Below, in pieces: positions 17,141 through 24,735 of a DNA stretch of 25,556 bases. Where the stretch lies: NCBI GenBank assembly GCA_023230795.1, contig JALNWR010000007.1, positions 1 through 25,556 of the forward strand, written 5' to 3'. This DNA is from Candidatus Cloacimonadota bacterium. GTDB taxonomy: Bacteria > Cloacimonadota > Cloacimonadia > Cloacimonadales > Cloacimonadaceae. Positions within the stretch are counted from its first letter, which is position 1, and every line of letters begins with the position of its first letter. A program made the position numbers and the translations under genes. The notes below the pieces were generated by a model. It was not told where the DNA came from. It saw nothing but the letters and a program-made list of their open reading frames with translations, and did no database searches.

Positions 17141-18391
17141 ATGAACCTAAGCTTACGCAACAAAAATCTGCTGGGCATAAACAGCCTGGGCAGAATCGGA
17201 AAACTCCTCTTGTGGAACCAGATCCACATAAGACATTTCGATGGCTTCGTAGTAAATTGCGGACGTGAGGTCGGCACAAAACTTGATGATCTGATCCAGA
17301 CCATCGAAAAAGATAGCAACTATGGCTCTATCCACAAATTTCTCTATGGTATGGTGGGTAAAAGAGCCGAGATCAAGATTCTGGATAGTGACAAACAGAT
17401 CCTGAGCATCGATGGCATCCCTGTAAAAATCCTGCGCACAGCCCGAGACCCTAAAGACATCAATTGGCTGAATGAAGGTGTGAAAGTCGTGGTAGATTGC
17501 TCAGGCGGCTTCCTGGACCCCACCCTGGCTACAGAAGCTGGCAAACCCTGCCTGCGCGGACATCTTGATTCCGGTGCCATGAAAGTGATCGCCAGCGCTC
17601 CTTTCAAGATAAAAGGTACTGCCAGGATTCCAGAGGATGCCAAAACCATGATCTATGGCATCAACCATCTGGAATATGACCCAGCCAAACATCATATTAT
17701 ATCCGCTGCATCCTGCACTACCACCGGTTTGGCGCACATGATCAAGCCCCTTATGGAAAATGAGTACACATCCAAGATCGTAACCGCTTCCATGAGCACA
17801 ATCCACGCCTCTACAAATACCCAATCCATCCTGGATAGCGTGCCCAAAGCAGGAGCCACCGATCTCAGAAAATCCCGCAGTGTAATGAACAACATCATTC
17901 TCTCTACCACCGGTGCCACCAAAGCTCTGGAGCTGGTAATGCCTGAGGTCAAACGGATAGGATTTATGGCCGATAGCGTTCGCATTCCCACAAATACGGT
18001 GTCGCTCATCAATCTCAATGCTACTTTCTACACCGATCTGGACAAGCTGGGCGAGCCTTTGATCAATCGCAAACTGATCAACGAGGTCTATGCTAATGCA
18101 GCCAAAGGTGCCCAAAAAGGCCTTCTGGTTTACAGTGAAAGACAAAACGTTTCTTCAGACCTCATCGGGACCTTGGCCTCTATCACCCTGGAAGCCCATC
18201 AAACCCATACCCGTACAGGTTTTATCAGCTTCCCACCCGAAGCTCTGGAAAAACATGGATTGAGGGCAGACAAGGACCTGGGTATGCCAGTGACCCACGC
18301 CAAAATCTTTGGCTGGTATGATAACGAGCTGGGCTCCTATGTATATAGTCTCTCTAAGCTCGTAAACTACATCGCAGATAATAGTATTTGA
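17141..18391 (+). CDS. Divergent glyceraldehyde-3-phosphate dehydrogenase
   Basis: This 416-residue protein is recognisably GAPDH but longer than the usual ~335. Visible elements are the Rossmann start LLGINSLGRIGKLLLW (10-25), the catalytic cysteine in SAASCTTTGLAH (C192), the active-site histidine in STIHASTNTQS (H222), VRIPTNTVSL with the phosphate-binding arginine, and FGWYDNELGSYVYS near the end. The loop after strand beta-2 reads VVNCGRE, so the aspartate that normally binds the NAD adenosine ribose is replaced by C40, which may relax coenzyme choice toward NADP. The extra length includes insertions near residues 140-150 and a stretch around 330-385. GGAG lies nine bases before the ATG. 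The 31-base gap after the PPDK-like gene suggests co-transcription, and a terminator follows. Confidence 0.88.
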   Translation: MNLSLRNKNLLGINSLGRIGKLLLWNQIHIRHFDGFVVNCGREVGTKLDDLIQTIEKDSNYGSIHKFLYGMVGKRAEIKILDSDKQILSIDGIPVKILRTARDPKDINWLNEGVKVVVDCSGGFLDPTLATEAGKPCLRGHLDSGAMKVIASAPFKIKGTARIPEDAKTMIYGINHLEYDPAKHHIISAASCTTTGLAHMIKPLMENEYTSKIVTASMSTIHASTNTQSILDSVPKAGATDLRKSRSVMNNIILSTTGATKALELVMPEVKRIGFMADSVRIPTNTVSLINLNATFYTDLDKLGEPLINRKLINEVYANAAKGAQKGLLVYSERQNVSSDLIGTLASITLEAHQTHTRTGFISFPPEALEKHGLRADKDLGMPVTHAKIFGWYDNELGSYVYSLSKLVNYIADNSI

Positions 18392-18415
18392 GCCGTAACC
18401 AGGCTCTCATGTGAC

Positions 18416-18446
18416 ATGCCCGTGCCGCTGTGTGCACGGGCATTTT
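18416..18446 (+). terminator. Intrinsic terminator after the GAPDH gene
   Basis: A perfect 10-base stem, ATGCCCGTGC (18416-18425) with GCACGGGCAT (18434-18443), closes an 8-base loop. It runs into TTTT (18443-18446). It lies 25 bases after the GAPDH stop and probably ends the PPDK-like/GAPDH transcript. Confidence 0.82.
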
Positions 18447-18557
18447 GCAAGGACATTTAAGCACGGCCATTTATGGGTATTTAGGTGGTATTTAAGCATC
18501 AACTTTTGATTTTGAACTCTTCTCCCTCACTTAAGGACATCAATCACTTCTTCATCC
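18447..18557. other. Intergenic stretch with no recognised gene
   Basis: No supported coding frame is present here. Short AT-rich repeats of the form TATTTAGGTGG/TATTTAAGC occur around 18477-18497. They include a GG-N10-GC spacing at 18484-18497, but the bases around it fit a sigma-54 promoter poorly. Confidence 0.5.
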
Positions 18558-18598
18558 ACCCTTAATCAAGCCTTAATAGTTAACGCTTGATTAAGGGT
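18558..18598. repeat. Perfect 14-base inverted repeat (hairpin) upstream of the second secreted-protein gene
   Basis: ACCCTTAATCAAGC (18558-18571) is the exact reverse complement of 18585-18598, with a 13-base loop. No T-run follows on either strand, so a simple intrinsic terminator is unlikely. It lies about 67 bases upstream of the -35 of the candidate promoter, so an operator or a dispersed palindrome are the likelier readings. Confidence 0.8.
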
Positions 18599-18664
18599 TG
18601 TTCAATATCTAATCTACTATCTGAAACGAGGGAGAAATTAGCTGCCCAATCATGAAGATACAGT

Positions 18665-18692
18665 TTGACACAACAAAGAAAGTGCTTATTCT
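18665..18692 (+). promoter_or_regulatory. Candidate sigma-70-type promoter for the second secreted-protein gene
   Basis: TTGACA (18665-18670), a 16-base spacer and TATTCT (18687-18692, four of six to consensus) would start transcription near 18699. That leaves a short leader containing GAGG (18711-18714) before the ATG at 18721. Confidence 0.5.
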
Positions 18693-18720
18693 ATACCTAA
18701 ACTAAATAATGAGGTGTGTC

Positions 18721-20022
18721 ATGAAACAAAGATATCTTTTACTTATGGTAGCTTTTCTACCACTTTTCGCACAGGCTGGCTTACTGAACCAGGTTCTGAG
18801 CCAGGTTCAGCATGCTAACAAGAACTATCCCCAATTCCAAAATGGTGATTTCAGGCTCTCACATCAGATCATGAGCGACAAAGATGAAGGACTTTGGGTA
18901 CCATCTATGAAATCCACGTTTAATTACTTTGACAGTCATCCCTCCCGAGTGGAATCTATGCTTATGTATGGCTGGGATGAAGGTGCCTGGGGAGATCCTG
19001 TAGTTTATTACGATTTCGAGTACAATGCTGCCGGATTGGTCATAAACAGCACTATGAATGTAACCATGGAGTCCGAGATGGTTCCCTTCATGCGTACTGA
19101 ATCTGTCTTTGATTCGCAAAACCGTATCACCCGCCATGAAACATTCACTATAGACTTTATGGATTTTGAGACTTGGATCTTAGATTCGTGGATTGATTTT
19201 GAATATGGATCAAACAATGAATTTGAGATATACTCCTGGGATGATTATGAGGGTTATGACCAGTACTATCACAGCACATTCAGTTACGACAGCTCGGGCA
19301 GGATCACCGAAGAAATCTCCTCTGTATCAATGGATTCCGAAAATTGGACTTTCGATACCAGAGATCTGAGCACTTATCATCCCCAGGATAATTCTACCGG
19401 AGCTGATTTTATAGCATATATTTCCAGTATCTATGGCTCCACCTTTTTTTTAATGGATTGGAATATCCCCATCCTGGTAGCTTCCGATACCAGCTATTTA
19501 TGGGAAGATGGAGCTTGGGTTCCTGATTATCGAACGATCTGGGAATATGATGGTTCATTGCGCAGAATCCGTGTGGACGATGATAATTGGGTGACAGATG
19601 AGTGGGTCACCGAATACAAGACCTTTTATACTTACGATGCAAATGACAATCTGACCAATAGCATCACTCAATATAGCTATGCGGGTACTTGGGAAGATGA
19701 ATCGAAGACCGAATACTTCTGGGACAGCTATACATCCAGCGATGACCTCGTGCAGGAAGTGATTCCTGCCATAGAGATCAAAGCCTGGCCTATGCCTTTT
19801 TCCGAAAGCCTAAATATTAGCACTACGGCAAAATCCGTGGGCACTCCACAGATCAGCATCTATAATAGCCGCGGTCAGATAATCCGGGAATTTACAGGCT
19901 CGGATCAGATCACCTGGGATGGTAAAGATTCTCGGGGAAGAGACAGCGCCAATGGCATCTATTTCATCAGGGCAAAGCAGGATAAGGCCTCTGCTATAAG
20001 CAAGGTAATCCGTGTGAAATAA
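18721..20022 (+). CDS. Secreted protein with C-terminal T9SS-type A/FlgD-like sorting domain
   Basis: The ATG at 18721 is preferred over the in-frame ATG at 18709. GAGG (18711-18714) is six bases upstream of it, and translation then opens directly with a signal peptide (MKQRYLLLMVAFLPLFAQA). The product is 433 residues. The middle (about 35-340) is rich in W, Y, D and S, with loose repeats such as YDSSGRITEE, FDSQNRITRHE and YDANDNLTNS. These recall YD/RHS-like strands, but the copies are too degenerate to assign a family. The last ~85 residues form a sorting domain: AWPMPFSESLNIS, ISIYNSRGQIIREF, GIYFIRAKQ and a basic tail KVIRVK. It is probably exported across both membranes by the same route as the larger repeat protein. 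The function is unknown. Confidence 0.86.
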   Translation: MKQRYLLLMVAFLPLFAQAGLLNQVLSQVQHANKNYPQFQNGDFRLSHQIMSDKDEGLWVPSMKSTFNYFDSHPSRVESMLMYGWDEGAWGDPVVYYDFEYNAAGLVINSTMNVTMESEMVPFMRTESVFDSQNRITRHETFTIDFMDFETWILDSWIDFEYGSNNEFEIYSWDDYEGYDQYYHSTFSYDSSGRITEEISSVSMDSENWTFDTRDLSTYHPQDNSTGADFIAYISSIYGSTFFLMDWNIPILVASDTSYLWEDGAWVPDYRTIWEYDGSLRRIRVDDDNWVTDEWVTEYKTFYTYDANDNLTNSITQYSYAGTWEDESKTEYFWDSYTSSDDLVQEVIPAIEIKAWPMPFSESLNISTTAKSVGTPQISIYNSRGQIIREFTGSDQITWDGKDSRGRDSANGIYFIRAKQDKASAISKVIRVK

Positions 20023-20043
20023 AGTAACTTCCGTTATTGTAAC

Positions 20044-20073
20044 AAACCCGGGCTAAAAACCCGGGTTTTGTTT
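20044..20073. terminator. Intrinsic terminator between convergent genes
   Basis: AAACCCGGG (20044-20052) pairs with CCCGGGTTT (20060-20068) around a 7-base loop, and TTTTGTTT follows on the plus strand. It lies 21 bases after the secreted-protein stop. It could also stop transcripts of the opposing permease operon, with a weak U-tract on that side. Confidence 0.88.
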
Positions 20074-20107
20074 GGCTTGAACGCTGGATTGGTTTGATCG
20101 CTGGATT

Positions 20108-20126
20108 TGGATGCGTCTCGCATCCA
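20108..20126. repeat. Small intergenic palindrome
   Basis: TGGATGCG and CGCATCCA (8-base arms) flank a TCT loop. Together with the next palindrome it lies in the 140-base gap between the terminator and the permease stop. This looks like a REP-type intergenic element. Confidence 0.6.
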
Positions 20127-20158
20127 GTAAGGCCAGAGGCTTTGAAAAACTCTGCTCT

Positions 20159-20175
20159 GCAGGCGGGACGCCTGC
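20159..20175. repeat. Small intergenic palindrome
   Basis: GCAGGCG and CGCCTGC (7-base arms) flank a GGA loop, 33 bases after the first palindrome. The central GGCGGGACGCC style is of the kind seen in dispersed intergenic repeats. No U-tract is present. Confidence 0.6.
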
Positions 20176-20213
20176 TATCCAGCAACTCTGCCATTAAAAC
20201 TCCAAACAATCAG

Positions 20214-20990
20214 TTATGGGAGCTTTTTAGGCTCGATATATTCATCCTGATGCCGATAGCGCCAACTCAGGAAAAAGCGGTCTAAAGCTGCCACCAGCCC
20301 AAACAGAGCCATGGAAAGCACGATGATCACGAAGATCACGGCAAAGACATCGGCAGTTTGAAAAGACTTTGTGGCGCGGGTCATATATATCCCCAGTCCG
20401 GCAGAACCTCCCAGCCATTCGCCGATCACAGCCGCCATCACGCTATAGGTAGCCGCAAGCTTCAAGCCGGTGAAAAATCCCGGCAAACTGGCTGGCAATT
20501 TCAGATAGCGAAAGCACTTGTAGGGTGAAGCCCCCATCGCTTTCATCAGCCTGATCTGCTCCACCGGCACCTGTTGAAACCCGGCAAACAAGCCCAAAGT
20601 AATAGGGAAAAAGCACATTAGGATCACGATAAATATCTTGGCAGATACGCCATAGCCAAACCAGATGATGATGAGCGGAGCCACTGCGATGATCGGGATG
20701 GTCTGCGAGATCACCAGATAGGGATAGATCAGCTGCTTGAAATACCGGGAGGCATCCATAGCGATCGCAGTGAGGGAGCCGATCACTATGCTTACCAAAA
20801 GACCGGTAAGCGCTGCCAGCAAAGTAGGTTGTAGATGATGCCAGATCAGATCGCTCTTTTGGGGAAAGACCTTTAGCACATCCAAAGGCGAGGGTACTAT
20901 CCAAAAAGCTATTACTGCCCGCGAACTCAGCCACTGCCATAGCAAGACTAAGACTACAAACAGCCCCAAAGGCAGCAGCTTGTTTTTCAC
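20214..20990 (-). CDS. ABC transporter permease, NitT/TauT (SsuC/ThiX-like) family
   Basis: This 258-residue inner-membrane permease has about six hydrophobic segments. The first is at ~5-22, and others lie around ~58-78, ~90-112, ~116-137, ~175-195 and ~213-236. The ABC-interaction loop reads EQIRLMKAMGASPYKCFRYLKLPASLP (~144-170, broken here only by length), matching the EAA-x3-G-x9-I-x-LP pattern. VPSPLDVLKVF near the N-terminus and SQTIPIIAVAPLIIIWFGYG are typical of the nitrate/sulfonate/taurine/thiamine-precursor group. The substrate cannot be told from sequence. The start is GTG, overlapping the murB stop as GTGA. It is the last gene of its operon, and no ATPase or binding protein is adjacent in the window. 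Confidence 0.88.
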   Translation of the reverse strand: MKNKLLPLGLFVVLVLLWQWLSSRAVIAFWIVPSPLDVLKVFPQKSDLIWHHLQPTLLAALTGLLVSIVIGSLTAIAMDASRYFKQLIYPYLVISQTIPIIAVAPLIIIWFGYGVSAKIFIVILMCFFPITLGLFAGFQQVPVEQIRLMKAMGASPYKCFRYLKLPASLPGFFTGLKLAATYSVMAAVIGEWLGGSAGLGIYMTRATKSFQTADVFAVIFVIIVLSMALFGLVAALDRFFLSWRYRHQDEYIEPKKLP

Positions 20991-21916
20991 CTCTCCCCTA
21001 CCATCCTGATCTCGGTTTCCAGGGTAACCTGATAGCGGTCATACACTGTTTTCTGGATATACTCTATGAGCTGCATTACTTCTTGAGCAGTGGCATGTCC
21101 CAGATTCACGATGAAGCCGCAGTGCTTGTCCGAAATCGCCGCATCGCCGATCCTGTAACCTCTGAGGCCACAATCATCCACCAATTTACCGGTGAAATGC
21201 CCCTGGGGACGCTTGAAGACCGAGCCCCCGCTGGGCAGGTCCATAGGTTGCTTTTCCCAGCGCGTCCGCTCTATCTCTTGCATGCGCTTCCGGATGGCAG
21301 AAGGATCATCCTCTGTAAGCCGGAAGACAGAGCTCAGGTGGATGAGACTCCGCGTCTGAAGCGCGCTCATGCGGTAGGAAAATTCATGCTGCTCTGCCCT
21401 TAGATGCAAGATGGGGTTTGAACTATTCAAGTGCTCAAGCTCCGGGATCAGGCATTTGCTGCAATACAGCCTGTCTTTGATCTCGCCGCCATAGGCTCCT
21501 GCATTCATGAATACAGCGCCGCCTACAGAGCCGGGAATGCCATGAGCAAATTCTATCCCCGCCAGGCCTTCTTTTTGGGCAAATTCACACAAGCTCCTCA
21601 GCCTTACTCCCGCAAAAGCAGAGATGTAATTCTCATCCCGGGTGATCTTTTGAAAGCCTTCCATGCTGATTACCAGGCCCCGGATGCCTTTGTCTGAGAT
21701 CAGCAGATTGCTCCCCCGGCCCAGGATGAAATAGGGGATTTGCTTTTGTAAAGCGTAAATAAGCAGCGCGATCAGCTCCTTTTGGCTATGTGGAATAGCC
21801 AGAACATCCGCCGGGCCTCCTATCTTGAAGCTGCTGCGTTTTGCCAAAGGCTGATCGAAGAGCAATTGCCCTCTTTCATAAAGCTGTGGAAAGTGATTTT
21901 GAATATCGGATTTCAT
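20987..21916 (-). CDS. murB: UDP-N-acetylenolpyruvoylglucosamine reductase
   Basis: This 309-residue flavoenzyme makes UDP-MurNAc from UDP-GlcNAc-enolpyruvate with NADPH, in the cytosolic stage of peptidoglycan synthesis. Motifs: SFKIGGPADVL (29-39), the FAD-binding GRGSNLL (66-72), GIEFAHGIPGSVGGAVFMNAG (120-140), SYRMS (180-184), PSGGSVFKRP with the catalytic serine S232, and LETEIRMVG with the catalytic glutamate E302. The length and the SGGSVFKRP loop point to a type II MurB. The ATG overlaps the dinG stop by four bases, and the stop overlaps the permease start by four bases. All catalytic residues appear intact. Confidence 0.96.
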   Translation of the reverse strand: MKSDIQNHFPQLYERGQLLFDQPLAKRSSFKIGGPADVLAIPHSQKELIALLIYALQKQIPYFILGRGSNLLISDKGIRGLVISMEGFQKITRDENYISAFAGVRLRSLCEFAQKEGLAGIEFAHGIPGSVGGAVFMNAGAYGGEIKDRLYCSKCLIPELEHLNSSNPILHLRAEQHEFSYRMSALQTRSLIHLSSVFRLTEDDPSAIRKRMQEIERTRWEKQPMDLPSGGSVFKRPQGHFTGKLVDDCGLRGYRIGDAAISDKHCGFIVNLGHATAQEVMQLIEYIQKTVYDRYQVTLETEIRMVGER

Positions 21917-24735
21917 ATCTTGGAAAAGAACCTCGTTATTTCTGTGATGAGCTGAAGTTCATCTTTTAGCTCCAGATGTTTGCCGGGCAGAATCTCTTTG
22001 AAATAGCTGCCATAGCGCTTCTTGCTCACGCGGCTATCCATGATGAGCACGATGCCGCGGTCTGTCTTGGATCGGATCAGGCGGCCAAAGCCCTGACGCA
22101 GCCTCAGCAGCGCATTGGGCAACATATAATGCATAAAAGAGTCTTTCCGCTCCCGCTCCAGCTTGTCGATATAAGCCTCCACCAAAGGCTCTGAGGGCAC
22201 CTGGAAGGGAATCTTGTACAAGATCAAAAGCGAGAGCGATTCTCCCTGCACATCCACTCCTTCCCAAAAAGATGAAGTGCCAAAGAGCACAGCGTTTTTG
22301 ACCTTTTTAAATTCCTCCAGGATGCTGCTGCGGCTTCCTCCCTTGCCTTGGGCAAAGAAAGGACGCTTGGCATAAAACATATCATCCGAGACCTCATCGT
22401 AGGCTGCATCCAGATCCCGATATGCCGTAAAAAGTGCCATAGTGCCCACATCGCTGGTATCCAGGATTTGCTTCAAACAAGCGATAGCCTGGGAATGGAA
22501 AAATCTATCCTTGGGCTCCGGCAGGAAGCTGGTGATGAGAAGCTTGGATTGGGTATCATAGTCAAAAGGAGAATCCACAATGCGGCAGACCACCTGCTTG
22601 TCTTCCATCAAGTTCAGCCCGGATTGTCCCAGAAAATACTTGAATGAACCCCGTAACGCTAAAGTGGCGGAAGTAAAGACTATAGACGGAATCTTCTCGT
22701 AAAGCATCTTCATCAGGAAGCTATTCACTTCGATGGGAGCATAATTCAGGATGGAGGAAGGCGTATTGCGGTCTGGCCGGTGTGCATTCTCTATCCATAG
22801 CGCGTAGTTATTGAAATCCGGATTCAGGATGCTCAGCAGGACGCCCTCCATCTCCGAAAGGCGCATCACAAAGGCGGATATCCCTTCCAGATGTTGGTCG
22901 TAAGCTGGCATCTGCTTGCCTTCCAGAGAGCTGATTACATTTTCCAGAGCTACAGCTGCCTTGACTATCTCCTTGAAAGCCAGGCTAAAGTGCTGCAGCG
23001 GCTCATAGATTTCCGGTGCCTCTGCTACAGACTTGATGCGAAGCTTATTGTAACTATCTGCAGCATCACATTTGGCTCCGGCCAGATTGAAGATATCGGT
23101 CACCAAATTGCGGCTGTCTGTGATCAGCTGTTCCAGTCGCCTGGCCAGAGAGCTGCACTGCTCTTTCTTCTGCTCGCTGAGAGCGCTTTTGTCCAGAGCT
23201 TTTTGCAGATTGCTTACAAAGTCGGTTTTACGCCTGCGTGAAGAACTGGCGATTTGATTGAATAAAATGGTGATATCTGCATAAGAGAGGCTGAAGCCAA
23301 GATGCTTTGAGGCCGAGGCCATGAGGTTGTGTGCCTCGTCTATAACCAGATATTTATACCCTCCCAGGGTGCTGTTTTCCATGCGCATATCGGCCAGGAG
23401 CAGCGCATGATTTGCCACCACCACAGAGGCATTTTCTATCTCTTTGCGCAGACTCATCACATGGCAAGAGCGATAATGCTGACACTTGCGCTTGCTGCAA
23501 AGATAGCGGTCTGAACAGACCTTGCGCCAGCTGATGCTGAAGCGATTGCGATCAAAGCTGGAATTTTCTGAGATATCGCCGGTCTTGGTATGCAGCTTCC
23601 AGATATAAAGATAGAGTAGCGCCTCTGCATCCCAAGTGGAGAGCTCCTTGCCGCTCTGAGAGAGCAGCTCCTGCCAGCGGCGTTCGCAGATGTAGTTTTC
23701 CCGACCCTTGATCAATACCGCCTTGAAGGGAACGGGGAGTATCTTTGCGAGCTGAGGCAGGTCCTTGTAAAAAAGCTGTTCCTGAAGATTCTTGGTATTT
23801 GTGGAAACCACTACCCTGTCTTCATTGCGATGGGCAAATTCCAACGAAGGAACCAGATAAGCGAAGGATTTGCCTACACCTGTGCCCGCTTCCACCACCA
23901 GATGTTCTTCCCGGGCAAAGGCCTGCGATACTGCCTCCGCCATCTGCAATTGTCCCGCTCTATATTCGAAATTTGGAAAGCGCTGCGCAAAAAGCCCTTT
24001 TTCCGAAAACACGGCATCAATATCCGGATTCTGAGCCGCAGGAAGGCTATTGTCTATCACATTGTAATATGGACTTTCCAGCTTGGCAGATGGTGGAGCC
24101 GAGATCGCATTTAAGCGCTGAAAGCGAATGAGCTCCTCCAAAAAGCTGATACTCTGCATCTGCGCCATGGTCAGATAAGACAGAATCCGCGAATTTACCA
24201 CCATGCTGTAATGCGTTGTAATGTGCTCTCCCAAAGCTATCAAGAGCTCTCCAGCGGCCCGGGCATCAGCATCCGCCCGGTGGGCATTTTCCAAAGTGAT
24301 ACCAAAGCAACTCACCATAGTGCCCAGCTTGTGGTTTGCCATGAAAGGCATATAGATGCGGGAGAGTTCCACCGTATCCCAAGAGGCATTCATCAAGGGA
24401 AATTCGCCAAGCAAAGCAAGATTGTGATTGATAAAGCCGGTATCAAAGCCTACGTTGTGCCCCACCAAAATGTCTTTGCCTGCAAAGCTCTTCAGCTTAT
24501 GCAACACATCCTTGATATCCGGAGCGTCCTTGAGGTCTGCTGGAGTGATATGAGTGAGATGCTGAATGAATTTTGGCACCTTCCCTCGCGGCTTTACAAA
24601 GCTGTCAAAGCTCTGTGTGGCTTTTCCTTTTTCGAATCTCATCGCAGCGATTTCGATGATCTCGTCCCGTTGCTGTGAAAGCCCGGTAGTTTCAATATCT
24701 ATGGCTACGAAATTTAGGGTATCAGAGAACTTCAT
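21913..24735 (-). CDS. dinG: DinG-type Fe-S helicase fused to a DEDDh 3'-5' exonuclease
   Basis: This 940-residue protein has two parts. Residues ~8-170 are a DnaQ-like exonuclease with an intact DEDDh set: DIETTG (D13, E15), HNVGFDTGF (D98) and HRADADA (H152, D157). Residues ~245-940 are a superfamily 2 XPD/DinG helicase. It shows Walker A EAGTGVGKS (282-290), DEAH (466-469), TSATLALRG, GTSSFWEGVDV and RQGFGRLIR (motif VI). Four cysteines, C350, C413, C418 and C424, have the x4/x5 spacing of the DinG iron-sulfur cluster. It probably unwinds DNA 5'-3' and removes nucleotides in repair. This fusion is known from Gram-positive DinG proteins, which usually lack the cluster. The ATG overlaps the upstream activator stop by four bases, and its stop overlaps murB. 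Confidence 0.93.
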   Translation of the reverse strand: MKFSDTLNFVAIDIETTGLSQQRDEIIEIAAMRFEKGKATQSFDSFVKPRGKVPKFIQHLTHITPADLKDAPDIKDVLHKLKSFAGKDILVGHNVGFDTGFINHNLALLGEFPLMNASWDTVELSRIYMPFMANHKLGTMVSCFGITLENAHRADADARAAGELLIALGEHITTHYSMVVNSRILSYLTMAQMQSISFLEELIRFQRLNAISAPPSAKLESPYYNVIDNSLPAAQNPDIDAVFSEKGLFAQRFPNFEYRAGQLQMAEAVSQAFAREEHLVVEAGTGVGKSFAYLVPSLEFAHRNEDRVVVSTNTKNLQEQLFYKDLPQLAKILPVPFKAVLIKGRENYICERRWQELLSQSGKELSTWDAEALLYLYIWKLHTKTGDISENSSFDRNRFSISWRKVCSDRYLCSKRKCQHYRSCHVMSLRKEIENASVVVANHALLLADMRMENSTLGGYKYLVIDEAHNLMASASKHLGFSLSYADITILFNQIASSSRRRKTDFVSNLQKALDKSALSEQKKEQCSSLARRLEQLITDSRNLVTDIFNLAGAKCDAADSYNKLRIKSVAEAPEIYEPLQHFSLAFKEIVKAAVALENVISSLEGKQMPAYDQHLEGISAFVMRLSEMEGVLLSILNPDFNNYALWIENAHRPDRNTPSSILNYAPIEVNSFLMKMLYEKIPSIVFTSATLALRGSFKYFLGQSGLNLMEDKQVVCRIVDSPFDYDTQSKLLITSFLPEPKDRFFHSQAIACLKQILDTSDVGTMALFTAYRDLDAAYDEVSDDMFYAKRPFFAQGKGGSRSSILEEFKKVKNAVLFGTSSFWEGVDVQGESLSLLILYKIPFQVPSEPLVEAYIDKLERERKDSFMHYMLPNALLRLRQGFGRLIRSKTDRGIVLIMDSRVSKKRYGSYFKEILPGKHLELKDELQLITEITRFFSKI

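Noticed and set aside
17501..18145. A 214-codon open frame on the minus strand
   Set aside because: It is antisense to the GAPDH gene and shows no recognisable motif.
18484..18497. A GG-N10-GC spacing as a second sigma-54 promoter
   Set aside because: The flanking bases fit the consensus poorly and the site is over 200 bases from the gene, which has a better promoter nearer.
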